A stretch of DNA of 47,047 nt from an uncultured Clostridia bacterium (GTDB lineage Bacteria > Bacillota > Clostridia > Peptostreptococcales > Anaerovoracaceae). The stretch lies in assembly GCA_934256595.1 (NCBI GenBank), contig CAKQOW010000012.1, positions 1 through 47,047 of the forward strand, written 5' to 3'. The notes under the pieces are model-generated. The model was not told the origin of the DNA, did not search any database, and saw only the letters and a list, made by a program, of their open reading frames with translations. Numbering within the stretch: position 1 is the first letter of the stretch; each line of letters starts with the position of its first letter. A program made the position numbers and the translations under genes. Of this stretch, positions 25,637 through 33,448 are shown in pieces.

Positions 25637-27277
25637 ATGAAAACAGAATTAAAAGCAGATATAATTTTAGAAGGCGCAAGTTTTTATTGTGGTAGAGGCC
25701 TTGACAGCAACATTGATTTTATTGCTGTCAGGGGTAATAAAATACTGGCACTTGGCAAAAAAGCGGAGATGGAAAGGTATGTTGGAAATGATACAAATGT
25801 CATAACATACACTAAAGGTAATCTCATAATTCCCGGCCTTCACGATAATCACGTACATCTCATACAGGCAGGCATATTGGAGAAATATGAGAAACTGTAT
25901 TCAACAACTTCAAAGGAGAATGTCGCACGTATTATAGCTGACTTTGCGAAGACCATACCGGAGGAAAAATGGGTAATGGGGGTAGGCTTCAGAAGAATGT
26001 CCTGGGAAGATACTTCAATGCCTGATGCCGGGACACTTGATGCTGTAATTGCCGACAGACCGGTTTTTCTTATGGATGAAGAACTGCATATGGCATGGCT
26101 TAACAGCAGAGGACTTCGGGAATGCGGTATAGATAAAAATACAGAAGCTCCGGAGGGAGGCATTATATGCAGAGATGAAAACGGAGAACCTACGGGAGTA
26201 CTTCTTGAAAATGCAGTTGCGCTTGCGGCAAAGCATGCTTTTGAATTTGATAAAAAAACAGTAAAGCAGCTCATAGAGGGCTACATTGATAAAGCGGTAA
26301 GTCTTGGAATAACTTCTGTAAGCGATATGACACCATACCTTTCACTGGATTTATCTTTTCCGGAAGTATATTTTGAGATGGTCAGCAACAATGAGCTTAA
26401 AATACGCGTGAACGCAGCCAGAAATCTTTTTGAGGATATAAATACTTTTGATAAAATACGTCAAAAAGCTGATTTGGAGGGAAAAGGATTTTATCGTGTC
26501 CCTTATATGAAGCAGTTCATAGATGGAACTCCCGCAAACTTCACGGGTATGCTTCTTGAGGATTACAGCGACAACCCGGGTGAAAAAGGCAAGGCTACTA
26601 TTGACCTTGATAAAATGGCGGAGGCGATAGAAGTTGCAACAAAAAACAATATTTCTGTGAGGCTGCATTCGTGTGGAGACAGATCATGCAGAGAAGCTTT
26701 AAATGCATATGAAAAAGCATTAAAGAAATTCCCTGAAACAGAAAGCAGACACATGGTTGAACATCTTGAACTGGTTGATCCTAATGATATTCCAAGGTTC
26801 GGACAGCTGGGCATTATATGCTCAATACAGCCGGAACATCTTGCGGCAGGCACTATGAAGTGGGAAGAAAACTGCTATCCGGAAAAACTTGGGCCGGAGC
26901 GTGAACGATATACATGGCCGTTCAAACAGCTGAAAGACAACGGAGCCGTTCTGGCAGGCGGTACAGACTGCCCTGTAGTAGAAGGCAATCTGTTCTGGGG
27001 TATGTATGCGGGTAATACGAGGAAGTACTATGACGATATTCCTGAAGGCGGCTGGAATCCACAGGAAAAGCTGGCGATGCCGGAAATGATAGATATGTTT
27101 ACAAGTGGGGCAGCCTATGCGGAACACAGGGAAAATGAGCTGGGAACACTTGAAGAGGGTAAGCTTGCAGATATAACCGTTGTGGACAGAAATCTTCTTG
27201 AACTTGAGGAAAATCCGGATATAAGAGATACAAAGGTGCTGCTTACTATGGTTGATGGCAGAGTTGTATACAGCTGA
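25637..27277 (+). CDS. YtcJ-type metal-dependent amidohydrolase
   Basis: A 546-residue enzyme of the Amidohydro_3 (YtcJ/AepA-like) family, expected to hydrolyse an amide, imide or cyclic amidine bond. Visible marks are the metal pair HVH in GLHDNHVHL (H72, H74), RLHSCGDRSCREALNAYE and MVEHLELVDP with further His ligands, GGTDCPVVEG with the metal Asp, and the C-terminal beta-sandwich LGTLEEGKLADITVVDRN. I chose ATG 25637, which follows a GGGGGAAAG run; a TTG at 25610 in frame is less likely. A hairpin follows the gene. Substrate unknown; the context (NCS1 permease, carbamoyl amidase) suggests a ureide-like compound. Confidence 0.88.
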   Translation: MKTELKADIILEGASFYCGRGLDSNIDFIAVRGNKILALGKKAEMERYVGNDTNVITYTKGNLIIPGLHDNHVHLIQAGILEKYEKLYSTTSKENVARIIADFAKTIPEEKWVMGVGFRRMSWEDTSMPDAGTLDAVIADRPVFLMDEELHMAWLNSRGLRECGIDKNTEAPEGGIICRDENGEPTGVLLENAVALAAKHAFEFDKKTVKQLIEGYIDKAVSLGITSVSDMTPYLSLDLSFPEVYFEMVSNNELKIRVNAARNLFEDINTFDKIRQKADLEGKGFYRVPYMKQFIDGTPANFTGMLLEDYSDNPGEKGKATIDLDKMAEAIEVATKNNISVRLHSCGDRSCREALNAYEKALKKFPETESRHMVEHLELVDPNDIPRFGQLGIICSIQPEHLAAGTMKWEENCYPEKLGPERERYTWPFKQLKDNGAVLAGGTDCPVVEGNLFWGMYAGNTRKYYDDIPEGGWNPQEKLAMPEMIDMFTSGAAYAEHRENELGTLEEGKLADITVVDRNLLELEENPDIRDTKVLLTMVDGRVVYS

Positions 27278-27305
27278 AGATGATGTTCAGTTGTATACGT
27301 GGCAA

Positions 27306-27350
27306 AAGAGCTGCATTGAAGAGGTTGTGTTTAATGCAGCTCTTTTCTTA
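27306..27350 (+). terminator. Hairpin between the amidohydrolase and amidase genes
   Basis: A 12-base perfect stem, AAGAGCTGCATT (27306-27317) with AATGCAGCTCTT (27333-27344), followed by TTCTT. It may end most transcripts after the amidohydrolase and reduce expression of the next gene. The T run is interrupted. Confidence 0.7.
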
Positions 27351-27380
27351 CAAAACTGCTGATATTAAAGGAGATAAAAA

Positions 27381-28280
27381 ATGCGAAAAGTAACTGTAGC
27401 GTGTACACAGATGATGTGCAGCCGGGATCGTGAAGAGAATATAAAGAAGGCTGAAGAACTTATACGGGAAGCTGCGGGTAAAGGGGCAGATATAATTCAG
27501 GTTCAGGAGCTTTTCGAAACCCCGTATTTTGCGCAGATCGAAGACTATGACTATATAGATCTGGCAAGACCTCGTGATAATAATCCGATGCTTGATAAAA
27601 TGTGTAAGATTGCCAGCGAGTTAAAGGTTGTTTTGCCGGTAAGCTTTTATGAAGATGCCGGCATTGTAAGATTTAATACGGTCGCTGTGATAGATGCAGA
27701 TGGGGAAATTCTTGGTTTCTACAGAAAAACTCATATTCCGGATGATATGGGGTATTATGAAAAATTTTATTTCAGTCCGGGCGATACAGGTTTTAAAGTT
27801 TGGGATACACATTATGCAAAAATCGGTATTGGCATATGCTGGGATCAGTGGTTCCCTGAGGCGGCGCGAATAATGTGTCTCCAGGGAGCTGAATTTCTGT
27901 TTTACCCAACTGCGATAGGGTCTTTTGCAGTGCCCGTAGCAGAGCTTGATAATGCGGATGTGGATTATCATCACTGGCAGAATGTGATGCTGGGGCATGC
28001 TGCCGCAAATATGGCTCCTGTAATTGCGTCAAACAGAATAGGCGATGAGGAAGAACCGAAAGCGGGTACTGCCATAAGGTTCTGGGGTGCATCGTTCATA
28101 AGTGATAACAGGGGTAATAAAATAAGGGAAATGGATGGCAGAACCGAAGGGGTTGCGGTTGCGGAATTTGATATGGAGGCTCTGGCAGCATATAGAAAAG
28201 AGGTTGTTGTGTTTAGAGACCGAAGACCTGAAATGTATAAAATGCTGTTAACTATGGGAGGGAAACTCATCGAAGGATAA
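27381..28280 (+). CDS. aguB: N-carbamoylputrescine amidase-like carbon-nitrogen hydrolase
   Basis: A 299-residue nitrilase-superfamily enzyme. The catalytic triad is Glu43 (QVQELFETPYF), Lys116 (YRKTHIPD) and Cys153 (GIGICWDQWFPEAAR). Wide stretches (VTVACTQM, EKFYFSPGDTGFKVW, GHAAANMAPVIASNRIG) match N-carbamoylputrescine amidase, which makes putrescine, CO2 and ammonia. No agmatine deiminase gene lies in this window, so the true substrate may be another N-carbamoyl compound produced by the upstream amidohydrolase. AAAGGAG precedes the ATG. It is the last gene of the divergent cluster. Confidence 0.85.
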   Translation: MRKVTVACTQMMCSRDREENIKKAEELIREAAGKGADIIQVQELFETPYFAQIEDYDYIDLARPRDNNPMLDKMCKIASELKVVLPVSFYEDAGIVRFNTVAVIDADGEILGFYRKTHIPDDMGYYEKFYFSPGDTGFKVWDTHYAKIGIGICWDQWFPEAARIMCLQGAEFLFYPTAIGSFAVPVAELDNADVDYHHWQNVMLGHAAANMAPVIASNRIGDEEEPKAGTAIRFWGASFISDNRGNKIREMDGRTEGVAVAEFDMEALAAYRKEVVVFRDRRPEMYKMLLTMGGKLIEG

Positions 28281-28288
28281 GGTTATGA

Positions 28289-28336
28289 AAGGTGCTGTCA
28301 ACAATGGCTGACGGCAGAATTGTGTATGAAAATTAA
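28289..28336 (+). pseudogene. C-terminal remnant of a second amidohydrolase gene
   Basis: Fifteen codons and a stop (KVLSTMADGRIVYEN) align with the end of the amidohydrolase at 25637-27277 (KVLLTMVDGRVVYS), differing at only a few positions. It lies 8 bases after the amidase gene, directly preceded by an in-frame stop and with no start signal. The simplest reading is the last piece of a paralogous amidohydrolase lost by deletion, or a duplication scar from insertion of the amidase gene. Confidence 0.65.
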
Positions 28337-28364
28337 TGACCTCACTGAATATAGAATATTAAGA

Positions 28365-28412
28365 AGAAACAGGAGCCTTGTACATATCTGTACCGGGCCC
28401 CTGTTTCTATTT
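28365..28412. terminator. Bidirectional terminator between the catabolic cluster and hcp
   Basis: AGAAACAGG (28365-28373) pairs with CCTGTTTCT (28400-28408), with an inner GTAC/GTAC stem. It is followed by ATTTT on the plus strand and ends the convergent hcp gene on the other. Confidence 0.8.
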
Positions 28413-29990
28413 TCAGCCTCTGCCGAGAATATCGTCTAAATCCTGCTTCGGGTCTGTAATCGGGCGTATATCAAAGGTTTCCTGAAGAATTTTAAGCACG
28501 TTTTCAGAGAAAAATGCAGGCATCGTAGGTCCCAGATATATCCCCTTTATTCCAAGAGAAAGCAGTGTTATCAGTATGCACACGGCTTTCTGCTCGTACC
28601 ATGAGAGTACCAGAGTCAGAGGAAGCTCGTTTACAGAGCAGCCAAAGGCGTCTGCAAGGGCAAGGGCGACCTGTATGGCGCTGTATGAGTCGTTGCACTG
28701 ACCTACATCGAGAATTCTCGGAATACCGTCTATTTCTCCAAGGTTGATATCGTTAAATCTGTATTTGCCGCAGGCGAGGGTTAAGATGATGGAATCCATA
28801 GGCGTATTCCTGACAAACTCGGTATAGTAGTTTCTTCCCGGATGAGCGCCGTCGCAGCCGCCCACAAGTAATATATGCTTTATCCTGCCCTCTTTGATTA
28901 GAGAGATGATTTTACCTGCGTTTTCAAGGATTGCATTGTGGGCAAAGCCTGTGGTAAGCATATGACCGCCGTTTATTCCGCTCATGCTGTGGTCGTTTTC
29001 ATAGCCGCCAAGCTCCAGAGCCTTTTCTATAACAGGGGTGAAATCCTTGTGATTGTTCACATCCCCGCTTATATGCACAAGACCCTCATAGCCTACGACA
29101 GAGGTGGTATAGACTCTGTCCCTGTAGCTTTCGCGGGGTGGCATCAGACAGTTGGTTGTAAACAGCACAGGCGCCGGAATGTTTTCAAATTCTTTCTGCT
29201 GACTTTGCCATGAGGTGCCGAAGTTGCCTGCAAGATGTGGATATTTTTTGAGTCCCGGATAACCGTGGGCGGGCAGCATTTCGCAGTGGGTATAGACATT
29301 TATACCCTTATCCTTTGTCTGCTCCAGGAGCTGATGCATATCCTCAAGGTCGTGCCCCGAAACAACGATAAAAGGTCCTTTTTTGATGTCGGTGTTTACA
29401 GCAGTCGGCACAGGCTGACCGAAAGCGCCGGTGTTTGCCCTGTCGAGAAGTTCCATGCATTTGAGATTTATCCTGCCGAACTCGAGTATAAGGGAGAGCC
29501 ATTCCTCTGCGGTATGTTCGCAGGAAACAGCTTTGAGTCCCTTGTAGAACCAGTCCAAGACCTCTTTGTCGTAGTGACCCAGATTGTAGGCGTGGTGCGC
29601 ATAGGCGGACATTCCCTTAATTCCGAACAGCAGTGTGGAACGCAGGGAAACAATATCTGTGTCACCGTTCCAGAGGTCAACCGCGGCTTCGTCGCTGCCG
29701 CCTTTTTCTTTAATTAAAGCAGTGACACGCTCAGTAAATTCAGTTATGGCCCTGTCGTCAAAGTTCACATTTGTGAGAGTGGTAAAAAGCCCGTCAACGA
29801 TAAGCCTGTCCGCTCTGCCAGGGCTGTCGCTTCCGTCTGATGAGCCTGTAAGCTTTGCAAGGGTGATAAGCTGTGATACAAGTTTGTCCTGAAGATTTGA
29901 CGTTTCAGGCTGCTTGCCGCACACGCCTGTTCTGATGCAGCCGCTGTTTCCGGCGGTCTGCTGACATTGGAAACAAAACATATTAGACAT
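28413..29990 (-). CDS. hcp: Hybrid cluster protein (hydroxylamine reductase)
   Basis: Iron-sulfur enzyme with a hybrid Fe-S-O cluster; reduces hydroxylamine and nitric oxide and is used by anaerobes against nitrosative stress. The 525-residue protein shows the N-terminal cluster ligands C6, C9, C18 and C24 (MFCFQCQQTAGNSGC...GVCGK) and the hybrid-cluster region with HMLTTGFAHNAILEN, CDGAHPGRNYYTEF, ACGKYRFN and DVGQCNDSYSAIQVA. No hcr reductase gene is adjacent. GGAGG precedes the ATG. A short inverted repeat upstream may be an operator. Confidence 0.96.
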   Translation of the reverse strand: MSNMFCFQCQQTAGNSGCIRTGVCGKQPETSNLQDKLVSQLITLAKLTGSSDGSDSPGRADRLIVDGLFTTLTNVNFDDRAITEFTERVTALIKEKGGSDEAAVDLWNGDTDIVSLRSTLLFGIKGMSAYAHHAYNLGHYDKEVLDWFYKGLKAVSCEHTAEEWLSLILEFGRINLKCMELLDRANTGAFGQPVPTAVNTDIKKGPFIVVSGHDLEDMHQLLEQTKDKGINVYTHCEMLPAHGYPGLKKYPHLAGNFGTSWQSQQKEFENIPAPVLFTTNCLMPPRESYRDRVYTTSVVGYEGLVHISGDVNNHKDFTPVIEKALELGGYENDHSMSGINGGHMLTTGFAHNAILENAGKIISLIKEGRIKHILLVGGCDGAHPGRNYYTEFVRNTPMDSIILTLACGKYRFNDINLGEIDGIPRILDVGQCNDSYSAIQVALALADAFGCSVNELPLTLVLSWYEQKAVCILITLLSLGIKGIYLGPTMPAFFSENVLKILQETFDIRPITDPKQDLDDILGRG

Positions 29991-30045
29991 AATAATCCTC
30001 CGTAGTTTATTTTAAGATTTATTATGCCGTATTTGTATCTATTCT

Positions 30046-30059
30046 ATTCTTTTGAGAAT
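30046..30059. promoter_or_regulatory. Inverted repeat upstream of hcp
   Basis: ATTCT-TTTG-AGAAT lies about 56 bases before the hcp start codon. It could be bound by a redox or nitrosative-stress regulator; it does not match a consensus I can name. Confidence 0.3.
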
Positions 30060-30069
30060 AAATTTAAAG

Positions 30070-30912
30070 CTAAGGTCGAAGTATGATGCAGGATTTGTGA
30101 AGATCACACAGTGGTACAAGCATCAGCCTGCCATGCTTTTTTTCATAGTCTGAAACTGCCTCAAAGACACCCGAAAACCTTTTGCTGCCGTAGTCGTGAA
30201 GCAGGATTGCGCCCCCTTGCGACAGTCTCGGATAAAAAAACTCAAGACCTGCAAGAGTCGGAGCATACAGGTCTGCATCAAGGCTCACAAAGGCAAAGAC
30301 TTCGTTTTCAAGCCCTGCGGCAGTATCGGGGAAGTATCCCTTTTTTAAAACTATAGCTGATGTATCATCAAATCTGCCAAGCACATATTCTGCTGAAGTA
30401 TCTGTGAAGTCCTCAGGCTTTGACTGTGAGAAGCTGCCCGTTGTTTCAATCTTTACATCATCTGCATTAAAGCCCTCAAAGGTGTCAAACAGATACAAAA
30501 GTCTGCCCGGAAACTGTCTGCGAAGCTCCAGTGAAAAATCGCCCTTGTAGACTCCAAGCTCAGCGACAGCTCCGGGAACGCTGTCAAGGCGCGGTATGAA
30601 TCTTCGGAATGCGCCGCTTCTCATATCATAGGTATTGTATATGTCGCTCAGGAATATATATTTACCGGAATAGCCCAAGGCATTAAACTGCTCTTTCATA
30701 CTGCCTGCCCGCTCATCGTCTAAAACCCCGATAAGAATTACATCGGGTTTCATAGTTGCTGCGTCGGCAAAGGAAACAACGGGAACATCGCCGTCTTTCC
30801 ATTTATTCGGGCTGTTGTCGGCAAAGGCTGTAAGGTGTATATTTGTTTCATTCAGAAGCTGCGAAACAGACATGCCCATCTGTCCTGCTCCTGCGATAAT
30901 CATTTTTTTCAT
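30070..30912 (-). CDS. Rossmann-fold + TylF-like methyltransferase protein
   Basis: A 280-residue protein with two parts. Residues 1-95 form a Rossmann-like nucleotide-binding domain (MIIAGAGQMGMSVSQLL, with D62/E67-type loops), as found at the start of sugar-acyltransferase (PglD-like) proteins. Residues 110-280 resemble TylF/MycF-type O-methyltransferases (VAELGVYKGDFS, YLFDTFEGF, FVSLDADLYAPTLAGLEFFYPRL, GGAILLHDYG), where the Asp residues bind metal and the sugar hydroxyl. It may methylate a sugar or other hydroxyl in a surface polymer or secondary product. No such pathway is visible nearby. It is encoded upstream of hcp on the same strand, 79 bases away. Confidence 0.75.
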   Translation of the reverse strand: MKKMIIAGAGQMGMSVSQLLNETNIHLTAFADNSPNKWKDGDVPVVSFADAATMKPDVILIGVLDDERAGSMKEQFNALGYSGKYIFLSDIYNTYDMRSGAFRRFIPRLDSVPGAVAELGVYKGDFSLELRRQFPGRLLYLFDTFEGFNADDVKIETTGSFSQSKPEDFTDTSAEYVLGRFDDTSAIVLKKGYFPDTAAGLENEVFAFVSLDADLYAPTLAGLEFFYPRLSQGGAILLHDYGSKRFSGVFEAVSDYEKKHGRLMLVPLCDLHKSCIILRP

Positions 30913-30984
30913 TGAACAAAGCTCCGTCTTTAGATTTTAGATGTATCTATTATATACTAAACCAAAGCGCCGGGACAGATATAT

Positions 30985-31012
30985 TTGACGAAAATGAAAT
31001 AGGGTGTAAAAT
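30985..31012 (+). promoter_or_regulatory. Promoter of the sirtuin gene
   Basis: TTGACG (30985-30990), a 16-base spacer and TAAAAT (31007-31012), 29 bases before the start codon. Confidence 0.65.
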
Positions 31013-31041
31013 AGATATAAGTGATTTAGGAGGATAAGCAT

Positions 31042-31767
31042 ATGGATAAGAGAGTTAAAGATATAATTGATAAGAGCGGCAGCGTTGTATTCTTTGGAGG
31101 AGCGGGAGTTTCCACCGAAAGCAATATACCTGACTTCAGATCCGAAAAGGGACTGTACAGCGCTATGAGCGAATACGGCTATTCGCCTGAGCAGATGCTG
31201 AGTCACACTTTTTTTACAGATAAGATGCAGGTGTTTTTCGATTACTACAAAAAGAATCTGATATATCCTGATGCCCAGCCCAACAAGGCGCATCTGGCGC
31301 TGGCAAGGCTGGAGCAGGAGGGCAAACTCAAGGGTATTGTGACACAGAATATAGACGGACTTCATCAGAAAGCAGGAAGCCGCAATGTTTATGAACTGCA
31401 CGGCTCGGTGCTGAGAAACTACTGTATGGACTGCGGGCAGTTTTATGATCTGGACTATATTATGAATGAAGCAAACTGTGAGGACGGAATCCCTAAGTGC
31501 AGCAAATGCGGCGGCGTTGTCAAGCCGGATGTGGTGCTTTATGAGGAGGGACTTGACGAGGATGTCATAAACGGCGCGGTAAATGCCATCGCTTCCTGCG
31601 ATACTCTTATTGTAGGCGGCACTTCGCTGGTGGTATATCCTGCGGCAGGACTTATCAGGTATTTCAGAGGAAGTAATATGATTTTAATAAACAAATCGGA
31701 AACAGGCTATGACTCACAGGCTGATCTTGTTATATATGACTCTATAGGCAAGGTGCTTGGCGACTAG
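31042..31767 (+). CDS. cobB: NAD-dependent protein deacylase (Sir2 family)
   Basis: Removes acetyl or other acyl groups from protein lysines using NAD+. The 241-residue protein has the NAD-binding GAGVS (20-24), PDFRS (30-34), TQNIDGLHQKAG (101-112), the catalytic His120 (ELHGS) and the zinc tetrad C128, C131, C153, C156. I see no Tyr/Arg pair that would clearly mark a desuccinylase. Upstream is its own promoter and a GGAGG site. Typical targets in bacteria include acetyl-CoA synthetase. Confidence 0.95.
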   Translation: MDKRVKDIIDKSGSVVFFGGAGVSTESNIPDFRSEKGLYSAMSEYGYSPEQMLSHTFFTDKMQVFFDYYKKNLIYPDAQPNKAHLALARLEQEGKLKGIVTQNIDGLHQKAGSRNVYELHGSVLRNYCMDCGQFYDLDYIMNEANCEDGIPKCSKCGGVVKPDVVLYEEGLDEDVINGAVNAIASCDTLIVGGTSLVVYPAAGLIRYFRGSNMILINKSETGYDSQADLVIYDSIGKVLGD

Positions 31768-31871
31768 AAACTATACAAACCGGCTGTTTTGCACTATAGA
31801 AAAAACATAATAATTGTGTTACAATATAAGTTATTAAAATCAACTGACCTGATGGGAGAAGTGAGCAGACA

Positions 31872-32867
31872 ATGAACCATATTATTCTTATATGTTACCT
31901 TATAGCTATATTTCTTGGTATATCCAGCTTTACAATGAGTATACTGGCAAGACGAAAAGGCAATACGAGCCTTAACAATTCTATGCTTTTGTTTTCGACC
32001 TGCCTGCTGATAATGTGCATATATGATATGATTATATACTATACCGACTACTTCATAGCCGGATATGATAATATAGAGCTTCTAAGGTTCGGTGACTGTA
32101 TAATAGCCATACTGTTTGTGTCGTGGCTTTCGGTTGAGCAGAAGCTCACAGAAGAAGATATACTTGAGGGCTATTACAAAATGGCAAGGGTTTATGCCAT
32201 AGCGTATGCTTCTGTATGGTGCATATCGACAATCGTATTCAGTGTTGATTTTATGTATAATATCAAGTGGATTCTGTTGGTATCGGATATTGTTCTGGTA
32301 TTTATGATGCTTATAGGAAGCATTGCCTACATAGTTGCGGCTCTGTATAAACGAGCAGACAGGGATCTGACCGTATATATGGTTATAATTACAGCTATGC
32401 TGACGTGGAACTACGCTTCATATTTCTGGGGTGAGACCTCGGTATACTGGGGAAACAGCAAATTCATCAGAGAACCGCTGGATCTGACTATCATATTCTG
32501 GTTTGTTATAAATATCGTTATGATATATCTTGTCTACAGGCGCGCGTTTGTTCCTGCATATTTCAGCAGCGAAGAAAAGGCGCCGGAGTTTTGCCTTGAG
32601 GACAGACTCGATAAGGTTAAAGAGGAGTATGACCTTACAGACAGAGAGAAAGAACTGGTGGAGCTTATCTATGAGGGCCGCAGCAATGCGGAGATTGCAG
32701 AGGCTCTGTTTATTTCAGAAAGCACGGTTAAAACCCATATTTATAATATATTCAAAAAAATGAAGATCAAAAACAGAATGAGTGTTATGAGAATTGTCAG
32801 AGATGAAGAGGAGCCGAAGCCTGAGCAGCTTGAACAGTCTGCAGAATCAGATAGTACAGATGAGTGA
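31872..32867 (+). CDS. Membrane-bound LuxR-type transcription regulator
   Basis: A 331-residue one-component regulator. Seven hydrophobic segments (about 4-24, 38-58, 70-86, 107-127, 131-157, 166-184, 203-222) precede a cytoplasmic LuxR-type helix-turn-helix (253-312; LTDREKELVELIYEGRSNAEIAEALF, then STVKTHIYNIFKKM). There is no kinase or receiver domain, so signal sensing in the membrane probably drives DNA binding directly. A -10 TACAAT at 31820-31825 lies 45 bases upstream. It stands alone between the sirtuin gene and the toxin-antitoxin locus; its target genes are not evident. Confidence 0.85.
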   Translation: MNHIILICYLIAIFLGISSFTMSILARRKGNTSLNNSMLLFSTCLLIMCIYDMIIYYTDYFIAGYDNIELLRFGDCIIAILFVSWLSVEQKLTEEDILEGYYKMARVYAIAYASVWCISTIVFSVDFMYNIKWILLVSDIVLVFMMLIGSIAYIVAALYKRADRDLTVYMVIITAMLTWNYASYFWGETSVYWGNSKFIREPLDLTIIFWFVINIVMIYLVYRRAFVPAYFSSEEKAPEFCLEDRLDKVKEEYDLTDREKELVELIYEGRSNAEIAEALFISESTVKTHIYNIFKKMKIKNRMSVMRIVRDEEEPKPEQLEQSAESDSTDE

Positions 32868-33020
32868 TTACAAATATGAGATTAAGCATGCTGATGCAGT
32901 AAATGCAGAAACAGCTCTGGGATTTCAAAGCCTTCCATATGACAGAATGTGTGCAAACAAGTAAAAGACCGCGGCACTTTGTTCTGATAAAATACCATGC
33001 ACAGGAGGTGATGTGAAATC

Positions 33021-33089
33021 ATGAAAGAATACGGTTATGTCAGAGTATCTTCTTTAGATCAGAATGAGGAGCGACAGATGAATGTGTAG
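33021..33089 (+). pseudogene. Truncated serine recombinase (resolvase) start
   Basis: Behind a good GGAGGTG site, an ATG opens 22 codons beginning MKEYGYVRVSSLDQNEERQM and then stops. This is the N-terminus of a small serine resolvase/invertase, with the YxRVS motif and its catalytic Ser. No continuation of the family is visible in any frame downstream. It is a remnant of a mobile element, next to the toxin-antitoxin locus. Confidence 0.75.
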
Positions 33090-33154
33090 GGTGTGATTTT
33101 ACTTCTGCTCTTTTTCCAAACTCAGGGGGGAAAACGATAAGAACTGGAATAAGG

Positions 33155-33196
33155 AAGCTTTTTAATCTGCTAATAGAGATTAGAAGGCTTTTTCTT
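33155..33196 (+). terminator. Terminator after the recombinase remnant
   Basis: A 14-base stem, AAGCTTTTTAATCT (33155-33168) with AGATTAGAAGGCTT (33177-33190), including two G-U pairs, an 8-base loop, then TTTCTT. Confidence 0.75.
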
Positions 33197-33232
33197 ATAT
33201 TGGCAAAACTCTTGATAATTATCAGAGAATAC

Positions 33233-33262
33233 TTGACATAGAATTTGTGTATAATATATAAT
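33233..33262 (+). promoter_or_regulatory. Consensus promoter of a very short RNA
   Basis: A perfect TTGACA (33233-33238), an 18-base spacer and a perfect TATAAT (33257-33262). No gene follows on this strand: the transcript would meet a strong terminator after about 70 bases. Confidence 0.85.
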
Positions 33263-33268
33263 GTCTAT

Positions 33269-33340
33269 AGGCAAAAGGATATTAGTAACCATACGGATAC
33301 TAAAAGTAAAACCCGACAGATGCTAGCTGTCGGGTTTTAT
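33269..33340 (+). ncRNA. Antisense antitoxin RNA (RNA II-like) of a type I TA locus
   Basis: Predicted RNA of about 70 bases between a consensus promoter and a strong terminator hairpin. Its 5' part (33277-33300) is a direct repeat of the DNA at 33431-33456, which on the other strand holds the start codon of the 27-residue peptide. The RNA can therefore pair with the peptide mRNA. GGATATTAG pairs with CTAATATCC, then a 3-by-5-base internal loop, then CCATAC and GGATAC pair with GTATGG and GTGTCT, including two G-U pairs. Its 3' terminator is also complementary to the end of that mRNA. This is the arrangement of RNA II in the par locus of plasmid pAD1. Not experimentally known here. Confidence 0.75.
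33308..33338. terminator. Shared bidirectional terminator of the TA locus
   Basis: A perfect 12-base stem AAAACCCGACAG / CTGTCGGGTTTT with a 7-base loop. T-rich runs follow on both strands (TTTTATTTTAT on plus, TTTTACTTTTA on minus). It can end both the antitoxin RNA and the convergent toxin mRNA. Confidence 0.92.
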
Positions 33341-33364
33341 TTTATGCTGATTGTTGCCACAGTA

Positions 33365-33448
33365 TCATCTTCTATCCAGCCATTTGCAGATATAATGGCA
33401 AATTATGCCTGCTTCGATAGAAGAAAATAAGGATATTAGCCAATCCAT
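33365..33448 (-). CDS. Fst-like type I toxin peptide (27 residues)
   Basis: A 27-residue peptide starting MDWLISLFSSIEAG, with a hydrophobic middle and ending in the polar CKWLDRR. One membrane helix followed by W-L-x-R and a basic tail is the pattern of Fst-family type I toxins, which insert into the cytoplasmic membrane. It has a very strong ribosome binding site (GGAGGGAGGTG) and its own extended -10 promoter. An upstream inverted repeat (TGTTG / CAACA) in the leader could hide the ribosome binding site, as in other Fst mRNAs. The mRNA would run from about 33489 to the shared terminator, about 190 bases. The Pro of the classical motif is absent, so it is a diverged member. Confidence 0.75.
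   Translation of the reverse strand: MDWLISLFSSIEAGIICHYICKWLDRR

Noticed and set aside
33245..33430. A 61-codon plus-strand frame across the antitoxin RNA and the toxin gene
   Set aside because: It has no ribosome binding site, crosses a strong terminator and is antisense to the toxin gene.
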